In this document: positions 17,244-25,766 of the stretch, piece by piece | Layout: each line of letters starts with the position of its first letter | How positions within the stretch are numbered: position 1 is the first letter of the stretch | NCBI RefSeq assembly: GCF_002113375.1 | Contig: NZ_NEHO01000008.1 | Coordinates: 104,134 to 168,133 of the forward strand | Direction: 5' to 3' | Origin: Pseudomonas sp. R37(2017) | GTDB lineage: Bacteria; Pseudomonadota; Gammaproteobacteria; Pseudomonadales; Pseudomonadaceae | Length of the DNA: 64,000 nucleotides | The notes under the pieces: generated by a model | Database searches by the model: none | Told to the model about the DNA's origin: nothing | Seen by the model: only the letters and a program-made list of their open reading frames with translations | Program-made: the position numbers and the translations under genes

Positions 17244-17963
17244 TTATGTTGCGAATACAGGTTCGGTAACGGCTCGGATAAAGGCATCGTCCACTGTCTT
17301 TACTCCGTACCGATTCATGAACTCACTACCATTGGCAAAGCGATTGAAGCGTCGCTGGCTGATCATGTAAAAATAATCACAGTGGTTAATGACCTCATCG
17401 ACATTGTGCGAGGAAACCAGAATCGCCGTGCCCTCCCTGGCGGCGCCCTGAAGGCATTGCCAAATATACCGACGAAATTCTGGATCTACACCGGCAGTGG
17501 GTTCGTCGAGAATCACGAAGTCTGCAGAAATTGAAAGAAGAGAGAGGGTAAAGAACCAGCGTGTCTCTCCGTAGCTGCAGAGCGATGATTTTTTGTTCCA
17601 TATGTCTTGGTATCGGTCAACTATCGCAGGGCTCCATGCACTTATTTTTTCTAAGGTCTTGTCTTGTGTCATGGGCTCGCTTGATGACAGCGCAGTCACC
17701 ATTTTAAAAATGTCGCGCATTCGCAGCGGTGGGGGAGTGGTGATGATTTGAGAAAGGTATAAAAAGCGACTGAAGTCGTTTTTTATACAGCCGGATTTTG
17801 CTTTTTTCAGGTCACAGACAATATCGAAAAAAGTTGTTTTTCCAGATCCATTCGGTCCCAGAATACCGACAATGTCGCCTTGAGCAACCTCAAGAGATGC
17901 CTGGGTTAAAAGAGGCTTGTCCGAGTAAGAGAAGTCAATGCTCTGCGCCGTGAATTTTTTCAT
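17244..17963 (-). CDS. ABC exporter ATP-binding protein, AT-rich, atypical signature
   Basis: A 239-residue ATPase with Walker A GPNGSGKTT and Walker B FVILDEPTAGVD followed by SSHNVDEV. The ABC signature, normally LSGGQ, reads CSYGE in SSLCSYGETRWFF, which is unusual. The start at 17963 is fixed by the overlap with the permease stop (TGATG); the longer frame to 18527 only reads through the permease gene in another frame. Base composition is clearly more AT-rich than in the flanking genes. With the upstream ABC-2 permease it makes a small exporter. The substrate is unknown, and no peptide precursor was recognised nearby. Confidence 0.85.
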   Translation of the reverse strand: MKKFTAQSIDFSYSDKPLLTQASLEVAQGDIVGILGPNGSGKTTFFDIVCDLKKAKSGCIKNDFSRFLYLSQIITTPPPLRMRDIFKMVTALSSSEPMTQDKTLEKISAWSPAIVDRYQDIWNKKSSLCSYGETRWFFTLSLLSISADFVILDEPTAGVDPEFRRYIWQCLQGAAREGTAILVSSHNVDEVINHCDYFYMISQRRFNRFANGSEFMNRYGVKTVDDAFIRAVTEPVFAT

Positions 17964-18706
17964 CAGTATCGGCTCCATACGGGATTGATTCTCAGGTGCT
18001 TGAAGGTTTTGTGCAGTACTGAAATAAATAAAATAATTATTCCCGTTATGGCGAGTTTGTTGGACTCCAGGCCTTGCTCCATTATCTGGCTTGCAAGTGT
18101 CAATGGGTTTGCGAGGTTCAAAGCGTCGGTAATGGGGTTCGATCTGCTGGCACTCATTACGCCGAGGATCAACATGCAGAACGAAAAAATGGAAAGCAGA
18201 GTGTTCGAGTTCTGAAAATTGATCGGTAGCAAAGAGAATACAGCCCCGATTGAGCAAAACATGATAAAGCAGATGTAAAAGCGCAGGGCGATATTCAGTA
18301 GTTCGGTGAGGTTGTAATTTCCGAAAGGGAATTTCGTCGTTAAGTAAAAGGCTGCGCAATAAGCTATCGATATTAATGAGTAGGCTGTGAAATTCGAGAA
18401 AAGAAAAATCAGTCTTGACTCTTTGGAGTAGATAAATGATCTGGTGAATCCGCTTTCCCTTCTTCCGATTATATAAAAGGCGAATCCGAATAATGCGACG
18501 CTGGAAGAGATGTAGGCATAAAACCATGCTGAAATAATAGTGTAATTAATCGAAAGGTAGTTGGGGTCTTGCCTGGTTGTTGCAAGGAAATAGAACATCG
18601 CGCAGGGTGAAATCATGATCCAGAAAAAGGCGATGGGTTCTTTTAGTTGTTCTTTTATGAGTGTTGTGGTTAGGCTTGAGGTCCTGGGGATAATATTTTT
18701 AGTCAT
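17963..18706 (-). CDS. ABC-2 type exporter permease, AT-rich
   Basis: A 247-residue membrane protein with about six hydrophobic segments (for example IAFFWIMISPCAMFYFLA near the N-terminus, AYISSSVALFGFAFYIIG, and LAITGIIILFISVL near the C-terminus), as in ABC-2 permeases. The ATG at 18706 directly follows a TTG that could also serve; no good Shine-Dalgarno sequence is seen. The gene is AT-rich with many Asn, Ile, Phe and Ser codons, unlike its neighbours, which suggests horizontal transfer. Its stop overlaps the ATPase start. Confidence 0.8.
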   Translation of the reverse strand: MTKNIIPRTSSLTTTLIKEQLKEPIAFFWIMISPCAMFYFLATTRQDPNYLSINYTIISAWFYAYISSSVALFGFAFYIIGRRESGFTRSFIYSKESRLIFLFSNFTAYSLISIAYCAAFYLTTKFPFGNYNLTELLNIALRFYICFIMFCSIGAVFSLLPINFQNSNTLLSIFSFCMLILGVMSASRSNPITDALNLANPLTLASQIMEQGLESNKLAITGIIILFISVLHKTFKHLRINPVWSRY

Positions 18707-19107
18707 CAAGTGGTGGTTTTCCGTGTTTGTTGTTTTTTTGTAGGGCGCTTGGTGTTAAGTGGTGGTGCAAGAATTAGTTTATTTTAGCGTTGGATGCAAA
18801 TGAGTGGATTTTGTGTTGTAGGGAGATTCCTATGAGCTTTTAAGATGCGCCCTACATGATATTGGGAGTCTTGATGGTTTTGTTTTTCTCTAGTGTGGCT
18901 GGTTTTTGACGTAGATCTGTGGAATTCCTTTTCAAAACTATATTTTAGTTTTCGGTAAGCAGAAGTAATCTTGCTGTGTTGAGTAAGGTGTTTCTGTAGG
19001 AGTAAATGTGCGGTTTTTACTTTTTTATGGGTTTTTATTTTCTTCAGATGCTAATTCTTTTAGAAAGGCGACGAACGGTAGGCCTTTTCTTGTTTTGATC
19101 GTCCGTT
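18707..19107. other. AT-rich intergenic region without a clear gene
   Basis: About 400 bases of AT-rich DNA with no recognised gene. It holds an inverted repeat, TGTAGGGCGC at 18739-18748 and GCGCCCTACA at 18847-18856, with a partial third copy (TGTAGGGAG) near 18817. A direct repeat AAGTGGTGGT lies at 18707-18716 and 18757-18766. It contains a few very short frames, the best being 19006-19098. Confidence 0.6.
19006..19098 (+). CDS. Possible 30-residue small ORF
   Basis: ATG at 19006 follows TAGGAGTAA, a good Shine-Dalgarno sequence, and opens a 30-codon frame coding MCGFYFFMGFYFLQ, then a Leu-rich part and ERRRTVGLFLF. It is hydrophobic with a basic patch near the end. It lies on the strand opposite to the ABC exporter and ahead of lexA2. 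It may be chance in AT-rich DNA; no family was recognised. Confidence 0.25.
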   Translation: MCGFYFFMGFYFLQMLILLERRRTVGLFLF

Positions 19108-19153
19108 TTGTTCGAGCAAGGAGCGCAGGGCGTTGCGTCTGGCACAACTCAAT

Positions 19154-19183
19154 CCTGTAGGAGCGGGCACCCGCTCCTACAGG
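19154..19183. repeat. Single perfect REP-like palindrome
   Basis: Two 14-base arms (left arm CCTGTAGGAGCGGG) form a perfect palindrome around CA, just upstream of lexA2. Unlike the other REP loci it has no facing partner, being itself closed. Confidence 0.8.
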
Positions 19184-19207
19184 GTCCTTGCCAGAAAAAA
19201 GCCAAAA

Positions 19208-19223
19208 GAGTACAAATGTACTC
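19208..19223. promoter_or_regulatory. LexA2-type SOS operator
   Basis: GAGTACAAATGTACTC is a perfect inverted repeat with GTAC-N4-GTAC spacing, matching the kind of site bound by the second LexA of pseudomonads (AGTAC-N4-GTRCT as I recall it). It covers the first possible start codon (ATG 19216) of the gene, so binding would block transcription or initiation of the whole lexA2-imuAB-dnaE2 operon. Confidence 0.75.
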
Positions 19224-19833
19224 CATGACGACTCTGACTCCCCGCCGTACCGCCATCCTGACCTTCATCCGCGATCGCATCGCCGAGCACGGTCAGTCTC
19301 CGAGCCTCGCTGAGATCAGCGAGGCGTTTGGTTTTGCCTCTCGCAGTGTGGCGCGCAAGCATGTGCTGGCGCTGACCGAAGCCGGTTTCATCGAGGTCAA
19401 CCCGCATCAGGCCCGGGGCATTCGCCTGCTCGGGCAGCCGCCGCGTCCCGAGTGGCTGGACATCCCGGTGCTTGGCCGGGTGGCGGCCGGTGCGCCCATC
19501 GGTGCCGATGCCGAGGTGCACAGCCGCTTGCTGCTCGATCCGTCGATCTTCTCGCGGGTGCCGGACTACATGTTGCGGGTCCGGGGTGATTCGATGATCG
19601 GGGACGGCATTCTCGACGGTGATCTGGTGGGCGTGCACCGCAGCCCCGAGGCCGTTAACGGTCAGATCGTCGTGGCGCGGCTCGACGGTGAAGTCACCAT
19701 CAAGCGCTTCGAGCGGGTCGGCGATGTGGTTCGCCTGCTGCCACGCAACCCGGCCTACCAGCCGATCATTGTGAACGCCGATCAGGACCTGGCCATCGAA
19801 GGCGTGTTCTGCGGCCTGGTGAGGCAAGGTTGA
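19216..19833 (+). CDS. lexA2: LexA2 repressor of the mutagenesis cassette
   Basis: A 205-residue LexA. The N-terminal DNA-binding domain (LTPRRTAILTFIRDRIAE, then SVARKHVLALTEAGFIE) is followed by the RecA-stimulated self-cleavage site Ala91-Gly92 (VAAGAP) and the peptidase dyad Ser126 (RGDSMIGDG) and Lys163 (TIKRF). The recognition helix region FASRSVARKHV differs from that of the main LexA, as expected for LexA2 and its different operator. The start is 19216 or 19225; the second aligns best with LexA1, but the first has AAGAG at better spacing. The imuA start overlaps its stop (TGATG). It represses this operon until DNA damage. Confidence 0.9.
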   Translation: MYSMTTLTPRRTAILTFIRDRIAEHGQSPSLAEISEAFGFASRSVARKHVLALTEAGFIEVNPHQARGIRLLGQPPRPEWLDIPVLGRVAAGAPIGADAEVHSRLLLDPSIFSRVPDYMLRVRGDSMIGDGILDGDLVGVHRSPEAVNGQIVVARLDGEVTIKRFERVGDVVRLLPRNPAYQPIIVNADQDLAIEGVFCGLVRQG

Positions 19834-20450
19834 TGGGTGCCGTCGTTGCGCTGGATACGCTGTTCAATGGCGGCCAGGTCTGGAAGGGCCGGCCTGCGCC
19901 ACCGACTGCCAGCCCGCAACCCACCGGGCATGCCGCGCTGGATGCCGCATTGCCCAGCGGTGGCTGGCCGGAGGCGGCGCTGACGGAAATCCTGTTGGCC
20001 GGGCAGGGCGTGGGCGAGTTGCAACTGGTGTGGCCGACGCTGGCACGGCTGTCGGCGGCGGGCGAGCGCATCGTGCTGGTGGCGCCGCCTTATGTGCCGT
20101 ATCCCCAGGCGTGGCAGGGCGCCGGGGTCGATCTGCGTCAGTTGTCGATCATCCGGGCCGGCGAGCGCGATGCACTGTGGGCCGCCGAACAATGCCTGCG
20201 CTCGGGCAGTTGCGGCGCGGTGCTGTGCTGGCCGCACAAGGCCGATGACCGCGCCTTGCGTCGCTTGCAGGTGGCGGCGGAAACCGGCCAGACCCTGGCC
20301 TTCGCCTACCGTCCTCTCAGTGAAGCCATCAACCCTTCGCCGGCGGCCTTGCGCATCGCCATCGATGCCCGACCCGCGCAATTGCGCGTCCTCAAGTGTC
20401 GCGGCGGCCTGATCCGTTCGGCGCCGATTGCCTTCGCCGTGGGGCATTGA
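19833..20450 (+). CDS. imuA: ImuA (SulA/RecA-like translesion factor)
   Basis: A 205-residue RecA/SulA-like protein that works with ImuB and DnaE2 in damage-induced mutagenesis. Visible features are the N-terminal GHAALDAALPSGGWPEAALTE segment (split GxxxLD..L..GG pattern typical of the family), the strand RIVLVAPPYVPYP, and a C-terminal LRVLKCRGGLIRSAPI. It lacks a clean Walker A motif, as is common for ImuA. It starts on the overlap with the lexA2 stop, and imuB begins 7 bases after its end. Confidence 0.9.
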   Translation: MGAVVALDTLFNGGQVWKGRPAPPTASPQPTGHAALDAALPSGGWPEAALTEILLAGQGVGELQLVWPTLARLSAAGERIVLVAPPYVPYPQAWQGAGVDLRQLSIIRAGERDALWAAEQCLRSGSCGAVLCWPHKADDRALRRLQVAAETGQTLAFAYRPLSEAINPSPAALRIAIDARPAQLRVLKCRGGLIRSAPIAFAVGH

Positions 20451-20457
20451 GGTTGCC

Positions 20458-21873
20458 ATGCGCTGGGTCTGCATTGTTTTCCCGCAATTGGCGCTGGACG
20501 CAGTATTGCGTCAGCGCGTCGATCCCGATGAACCCCTGGCGTTGTTGACCGGCCCGGCCCAGCGCCGGGTGCTGCAGGCGGTCAACGACACGGCCCGGGC
20601 GCTGGGGTTGCGTCCCGGTCAGTCCATGAGTGCGGCACAGGCCTTGAGCAAAGGCTTTGCCACGGCTGAATACGACACCGCCGACATCGAGCACTGGCAG
20701 CAGTTTCTCGCCGCCTGGGCCTATCGCTTCAGTTCCCAGGTCAGTGTGCATTACCCCCGGGCCGTGGTGTTCGAGATCGAATCCAGCCTCGGCCTGTTCG
20801 GCGCGTGGCCGCAATTCGAAGCGCTTTTGCGCCGTGAGCTCGGCGAACTGGGGTTTCGGCACCGCATCGTGGCGGCGCCCAACCCGGTGGCGGCGCGGGT
20901 GCTGGCCAACGCCCATGACGGTCTGGTGGTGCCGGACGATCGAGCCTTGCAGCATCACCTGGGGCAAATGCCCGTCGACCGGATCGGCCTCGAGGCATCG
21001 GTCGCCACGGCCTTGTCGCGCATGGGCTTGCGCACCTTGAGCCAGGTGCAGGCGTTGCCCCGGCAGAGCCTGGCCCGGCGTTTCGAGGCCCAGGTGCTCA
21101 AGCATCTGGATGCCCTGTCCGGTGTGCGACGGCTGGCGCTGGCGTTCTACCTGCCGCCGGACCGCTTCGATGTGCGCATCGAGCTCAACTTCGATGTGCA
21201 GTCCCATCAGGCCTTGCTGTTTCCGTTGCGTCGATTGACCGGCGACCTGTCGGCGTTCCTCTGCGGTCGTGACAGCGGCGTTCAGCGTTTCGATCTGCAT
21301 CTGGAACACGCCGGGTTGCCGGATACGCTGATCAAGGTTGGCCTGCTCAGCGCCGAGCGCGATCCGGCGATGCTCTTCGAGCTGGCCCGGGGGCGGCTGG
21401 AGCAAGTCCGGGTCGAGGCGCCGGTGCGCGGCTTTCGCCTGTGTGCCGAAGACCTGCCGACCTTCGTGCCCCAGCATCAGGAACTGTTCGACGATCGCCC
21501 GCAGCAGTCCTTGCCCTGGGAGCAACTGCGCGAACGCCTGCGTGCACGGCTGGGGGATGACGCGGTGCATGGCTTGCGTTTCCAGGCCGATCACCGCCCC
21601 GAGTGCGCGTGGCAGGCCAGTGCCGACAGCCAGCCTTGCGCGGTGCCGGCCACGGTGAAGCGGCCGGGCTGGCTGCTGACCGAGCCGCTGGCCGTGCATC
21701 AGGGCTCGGCGCGCATCCTCATGGGGCCGGAGCGCATCGAGTCCGGCTGGTGGGACGGTGACGACGTACGCCGTGACTATTACCTGATCGAAACCCGGTC
21801 CGGGCAACAGGGCTGGGCCTACCGGGCGGTCGGTGAGGGCGGCCCGTTGTGGTTGCAGGGCTGGTTCGCATGA
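20458..21873 (+). CDS. imuB: ImuB (inactive Y-family polymerase-like hub)
   Basis: A 471-residue protein with the Y-family polymerase fold. It lacks the catalytic acidic residues: the N-terminal strand reads [15 protein letters not shown] and the second metal site region reads [17 protein letters not shown]. This is the known state of ImuB, which does not polymerise but connects DnaE2 to the sliding clamp and ImuA. A helix-hairpin-helix-like segment is seen at [21 protein letters not shown] possible clamp-binding motif is QQSLPW in the C-terminal half. The stop overlaps the dnaE2 start (ATGA). Confidence 0.92.
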   Translation: MRWVCIVFPQLALDAVLRQRVDPDEPLALLTGPAQRRVLQAVNDTARALGLRPGQSMSAAQALSKGFATAEYDTADIEHWQQFLAAWAYRFSSQVSVHYPRAVVFEIESSLGLFGAWPQFEALLRRELGELGFRHRIVAAPNPVAARVLANAHDGLVVPDDRALQHHLGQMPVDRIGLEASVATALSRMGLRTLSQVQALPRQSLARRFEAQVLKHLDALSGVRRLALAFYLPPDRFDVRIELNFDVQSHQALLFPLRRLTGDLSAFLCGRDSGVQRFDLHLEHAGLPDTLIKVGLLSAERDPAMLFELARGRLEQVRVEAPVRGFRLCAEDLPTFVPQHQELFDDRPQQSLPWEQLRERLRARLGDDAVHGLRFQADHRPECAWQASADSQPCAVPATVKRPGWLLTEPLAVHQGSARILMGPERIESGWWDGDDVRRDYYLIETRSGQQGWAYRAVGEGGPLWLQGWFA

Positions 21874-24800
21874 GCATCGACTACGCCGAATTGCACTGTC
21901 TGTCGAACTTCAGCTTCCAGCGCGGTGCCTCCAGTGCCCTCGAGCTGTTCCAGCGCGCGAAAAAGCAGGGTTATCAAGCCCTGGCGATCACCGACGAATG
22001 CACCCTGGCGGGCATCGTGCGGGCCTGGCAAGCGGCGAAGTCCGTGGCGCTGCCGCTGATCATCGGCAGCGAAGTGCGCGTCGAGAACGGTCCGAAGCTG
22101 GTGCTGCTGGTGGAGAGCCTCGAGGGCTATCAGGCGCTGTGCCGATTGATCACCCGCGCCCGGCGCCGCACGCAGAAAGGCCAGTATCAGGTGTTGCGCG
22201 AAGACTTCAGCGAACCCTTGCCGGGGCTGCTGGCGTTGTGGGTGCCGGATGCGCTCGATGCCTTTGAACAAGGCCGCTGGCTCAAGCAGGTCTTCGCCGA
22301 GCGCCTGTGGCTGGCGGTGCAGCTGCATCGCGGTCAGGACGATGCCCGGCGCCTGGACGATCTGCTGACACTGGCCAGGGAACTGCGCATTGCGGCCGTG
22401 GCCAGTGGCGATGTGCACATGCACGCCCGCGGCCGGCGCGCCTTGCAGGACACCATGACCGCGATCCGTCATCACCTGCCGGTGGCCGATGCCGGGTTGC
22501 GCCTGCACCCCAACGGCGAACGCCACCTGCGCAGCCTCGAGGTGCTGCAGGCGCTTTATCCGCCAGCCTTGCTGGCGGAAACGCTGAACATCGCCCGGCG
22601 TTGCACCTTTGACCTTGGCCAGTTGCGTTATCAATATCCCCGCGAACTGGTGCCGCAAGGGCACTCGGCCACCTCGTGGCTGCGTCATTTGACCGAGGAA
22701 GGCATCGAGTGGCGCTGGCCAAAAGGGCTGAAAAGCGAAGTGCTGGTGCAGATCGACAAGGAGCTGCAACTGATCGCGGAGCTGGGCTATGAAAGTTATT
22801 TCCTGACGGTCCACGACATCGTCCGCTTTGCCCGCCAGCAACGGATTCTTTGTCAGGGGCGTGGTTCTGCCGCCAACTCGGCCGTGTGCTTCGCCCTGGG
22901 GATCACCGAAATCGATCCGGATCGCACCACGTTGCTGTTCGAGCGCTTTCTGTCCAAAGAGCGTAACGAACCGCCGGACATCGACGTCGATTTCGAACAC
23001 GAGCGCCGCGAGGAAGTCTTGCAGTACGTGTTCCAGCGTTATGGTCGGGCCCGGGCCGCGTTGACGGCGGTGGTCAGCACTTACCACGCCGCCGGTGCGG
23101 TACGGGATGTGGCCAAGGCACTGGGCTTGCCGCCGGACCAGATCAACGCCCTGGCCGATTGTTGCGGTCACTGGAGCGATGAAACACCCCCCGTTGAACG
23201 CCTGCGTGAAGGTGGTTTCGACCCGCAGAGCCCGGTGCTGCAGCGGGTGCTGAGCCTGACGGGGCAGTTGATCGGCTTCCCCCGGCATTTGTCGCAGCAC
23301 CCCGGCGGTTTCGTGATTTCCGAGCAGCCGCTGGACAGTCTGGTGCCGGTGGAAAATGCCGCCATGGCCGAGCGCACCATCATTCAGTGGGACAAGGATG
23401 ACCTCGACGCCGTGGGCCTGCTCAAGGTCGATATCCTGGCCCTGGGCATGCTCAGCGCGATTCGTCGATGTTTCGATCTGCTGCGCCGGCACCGGGGCCA
23501 GGACCTGAGCCTGGCGACCATCCCGTCCGAAGATGCGGCCACCTACGAAATGATCGGCCGGGCCGACACCATCGGCGTGTTCCAGATCGAGTCCCGGGCA
23601 CAGATGTCGATGCTGCCGAGGCTCAGGCCGAAGACGTTTTACGATCTGGTGATCGAGGTCGCCATCGTTCGACCGGGGCCGATCCAGGGCGGCATGGTGC
23701 ACCCGTACCTGCGGCGACGGAACAAGGAAGAGCCGGAGGTGTATCCGTCGCCGGAGCTGGAGGTGGTGCTCAAGCGCACCCTTGGCGTGCCGCTGTTTCA
23801 GGAGCAGGTGATGCAGATCGCCATCGTCGCCGCCGACTACAGCCCCGGCGAGGCCGACCAGCTACGCCGCTCCATGGCCGCCTGGAAACGCCACGGCGGG
23901 CTCGAACCGCACAAGGAGCGGTTGGCTGCCGGGATGAAGAAAAACGGCTACACCGCCGAGTTCGCCGCGCAGATCTTCGAGCAGATCAAGGGCTTTGGCA
24001 GCTACGGCTTCCCCGAGTCCCACGCGGCCAGTTTCGCCTTGCTGACCTACGCCAGTTGCTGGTTGAAATGCCATGAGCCGGCGGCCTTCGCCTGTGCGCT
24101 GATCAACAGTTGGCCAATGGGGTTCTACAGCCCGGACCAGATTCTGCAGGACGTCCGGCGTCATCATTTGCAGGTTCGCCCGGTGGACGTGCGCGCCAGT
24201 GACTGGGATTGCAGCCTGGAACCGATCAGCGGTGGGCAACCGGCGATTCGCCTGGGGCTACGCATGATCAAGGGTTTTCGCGAGGACGATGCCCGACGCA
24301 TCGAGGTGGCCCGTTCCAACGGCGCGTTTGCCGACATCGCCGACCTTGGCGAACGGGCGCGACTCGATGCCCGCGCCCAGGAACAACTGGCCGATGCCGG
24401 TGCGTTGCGTGGCCTGGCCGGCGATCGGCACCGGGCACGCTGGGAAGTGGCGGGGGTACAAAAGCAGTTGGGTCTGTTTGCCGGCCTGCCGAGCCAGGAA
24501 GAGGATGCGGTGGCGTTGCCCAAGCCCACCGTGGGCGAGGACCTGCAAGCCGATTACGCCAGCGTCGGCACCACCCTCGGGCCGCATCCGTTGGCCCTGT
24601 TACGCAATGAGTTGAAGGCGCGGCGCTGCCGCAGTTCGAAGGAGTTGCCGGACGTCGAGCACGGTCGGCCGGTCAGCGTCGCCGGGCTGGTCACCGGCCG
24701 ACAACGTCCGGCCACTGCCAGCGGTGTGACGTTCGTCACCCTTGAGGACGAGTTCGGCAACGTCAACGTGGTGGTGTGGCGTGACCTGGCCGAGCGACAG

Positions 24801-24947
24801 CGCAAGGTGCTGGTCGGCTCGCAGTTGCTCAAGGTCGATGGGCGCTGGGAGAAGGAGGGGGAGGTCCGGCACCTGATTGCCGGGCGCTTGAGTGACCTGA
24901 GTGAGTTGCTGGATGGGATCACCGTACGGAGCCGGGATTTTCACTAA
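21870..24947 (+). CDS. dnaE2: Error-prone DNA polymerase III alpha subunit DnaE2 (ImuC)
   Basis: A 1025-residue C-family polymerase, the translesion enzyme of the cassette. The N-terminal PHP domain begins [17 protein letters not shown]. The palm includes [19 protein letters not shown] and the catalytic aspartates in [15 protein letters not shown]; helix-hairpin-helix and C-terminal OB domain follow ([12 protein letters not shown], then [16 protein letters not shown]). It is shorter than replicative DnaE (about 1170), as usual for DnaE2. The start at 21870 comes from the overlap with imuB. Together with lexA2, imuA and imuB it forms an SOS-induced operon causing mutagenesis after DNA damage. 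Confidence 0.95.
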   Translation: MSIDYAELHCLSNFSFQRGASSALELFQRAKKQGYQALAITDECTLAGIVRAWQAAKSVALPLIIGSEVRVENGPKLVLLVESLEGYQALCRLITRARRRTQKGQYQVLREDFSEPLPGLLALWVPDALDAFEQGRWLKQVFAERLWLAVQLHRGQDDARRLDDLLTLARELRIAAVASGDVHMHARGRRALQDTMTAIRHHLPVADAGLRLHPNGERHLRSLEVLQALYPPALLAETLNIARRCTFDLGQLRYQYPRELVPQGHSATSWLRHLTEEGIEWRWPKGLKSEVLVQIDKELQLIAELGYESYFLTVHDIVRFARQQRILCQGRGSAANSAVCFALGITEIDPDRTTLLFERFLSKERNEPPDIDVDFEHERREEVLQYVFQRYGRARAALTAVVSTYHAAGAVRDVAKALGLPPDQINALADCCGHWSDETPPVERLREGGFDPQSPVLQRVLSLTGQLIGFPRHLSQHPGGFVISEQPLDSLVPVENAAMAERTIIQWDKDDLDAVGLLKVDILALGMLSAIRRCFDLLRRHRGQDLSLATIPSEDAATYEMIGRADTIGVFQIESRAQMSMLPRLRPKTFYDLVIEVAIVRPGPIQGGMVHPYLRRRNKEEPEVYPSPELEVVLKRTLGVPLFQEQVMQIAIVAADYSPGEADQLRRSMAAWKRHGGLEPHKERLAAGMKKNGYTAEFAAQIFEQIKGFGSYGFPESHAASFALLTYASCWLKCHEPAAFACALINSWPMGFYSPDQILQDVRRHHLQVRPVDVRASDWDCSLEPISGGQPAIRLGLRMIKGFREDDARRIEVARSNGAFADIADLGERARLDARAQEQLADAGALRGLAGDRHRARWEVAGVQKQLGLFAGLPSQEEDAVALPKPTVGEDLQADYASVGTTLGPHPLALLRNELKARRCRSSKELPDVEHGRPVSVAGLVTGRQRPATASGVTFVTLEDEFGNVNVVVWRDLAERQRKVLVGSQLLKVDGRWEKEGEVRHLIAGRLSDLSELLDGITVRSRDFH

Positions 24948-24978
24948 CCCACACCCAGCCTGGGCACGGACGCAGATC

Positions 24979-25082
24979 CCTGTAGGAGCGAGCATGCTCG
25001 CGATGAGCCCGAGAACAACACGGGGTGTCAGGTTTCCCGCGTTATCGTTGGCGACCATCGCGAGCTTGCTCGCTCCTACAGG
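24979..25082. repeat. Paired REP palindromes
   Basis: Two facing CCTGTAGGAGCGAGC-type REP copies flank a spacer containing CGGGGTGTCAGGTTTCCCGC. Similar spacers are found at 36058-36174 and 49829-49945. They lie between the convergent dnaE2 and flavin reductase genes. Confidence 0.9.
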
Positions 25083-25097
25083 GACGGACGGGGGCAG

Positions 25098-25754
25098 TCA
25101 CTTTGGCCAAAACCGCTCGCCACCTCCAGGCGCATCGGTCCAGGCCTGCAGCGAACGGGTCGGCAAATCGAAGTAATCCCGCGTGCGCGCATAACCATGG
25201 CCGCCCATGCGTCCTATCGCATCCAGGCCCAATTGATCGATGTACAGGGTTTGCGGATCGATCAACTCGTCCCGCACATGAGCCATCAATACTTCACCCA
25301 AGATAATCTCCCGGGATTGGCCGATGGACAGTGCCATCATCCGCCGGCACTCCAGCGCCACCGGAGCTTCGCCGATGCGCGGGCATTTGACCGTGGTGCC
25401 GGGGATGGCGGTGAGGCCGGCGGCGGTCAACTCGTCGAAGCCGGGGGCGAAGGGCACGGCGCAGACGTTCATGGCTTCCACCAGCGCATCACTGACGATG
25501 TTCACGGTGAATTCCTGGTTGAGTTGAATGTTGCGGGTGGTGTCCTTGGGGCTTTGGTCGTCGTAGTTTTCCACGCCCAGGGCGAGGATGGGCGGGTCGG
25601 CCGACAGTGCATTGAAAAAGCTGAAGGGTGCCGCGTTGACCCGGCCTTCGCGGTCGACGGTGGTGACCAGGGCAATCGGTCGTGGCACGACGCTGCCGAT
25701 CAGAATCTTGTATTTGTCTCGTGGGCTCAGTGCGCTGAAGTCGAAGCTTTGCAT
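25098..25754 (-). CDS. Flavin reductase-like (FMN-binding split-barrel) protein
   Basis: A 218-residue protein of the flavin reductase-like domain family. The early motifs KILIGSVVPRPIALVTTV and NAAPFSFFNALSADPPILAL are the conserved FMN-binding parts, and FTVNIVS follows. Members either reduce flavin for a partner monooxygenase or act on their own substrate. It is the last gene of the operon that begins with the ABC importer, 12 bases after the amidohydrolase. No monooxygenase gene is present in the window, so its partner is unknown. Confidence 0.85.
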   Translation of the reverse strand: MQSFDFSALSPRDKYKILIGSVVPRPIALVTTVDREGRVNAAPFSFFNALSADPPILALGVENYDDQSPKDTTRNIQLNQEFTVNIVSDALVEAMNVCAVPFAPGFDELTAAGLTAIPGTTVKCPRIGEAPVALECRRMMALSIGQSREIILGEVLMAHVRDELIDPQTLYIDQLGLDAIGRMGGHGYARTRDYFDLPTRSLQAWTDAPGGGERFWPK

Positions 25755-25766
25755 AGGCAGGGTTCC

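Noticed and set aside
17964..18527. Upstream extension of the AT-rich ATPase frame
   Set aside because: It reads the permease gene in a wrong frame; the ATG at 17963 overlaps the permease stop, which is a better start.
18739..18856. A small transposon (MITE) bounded by TGTAGGGCGC repeats
   Set aside because: The inverted repeats are perfect but short, and no target-site duplication is visible; kept only as a repeat observation.
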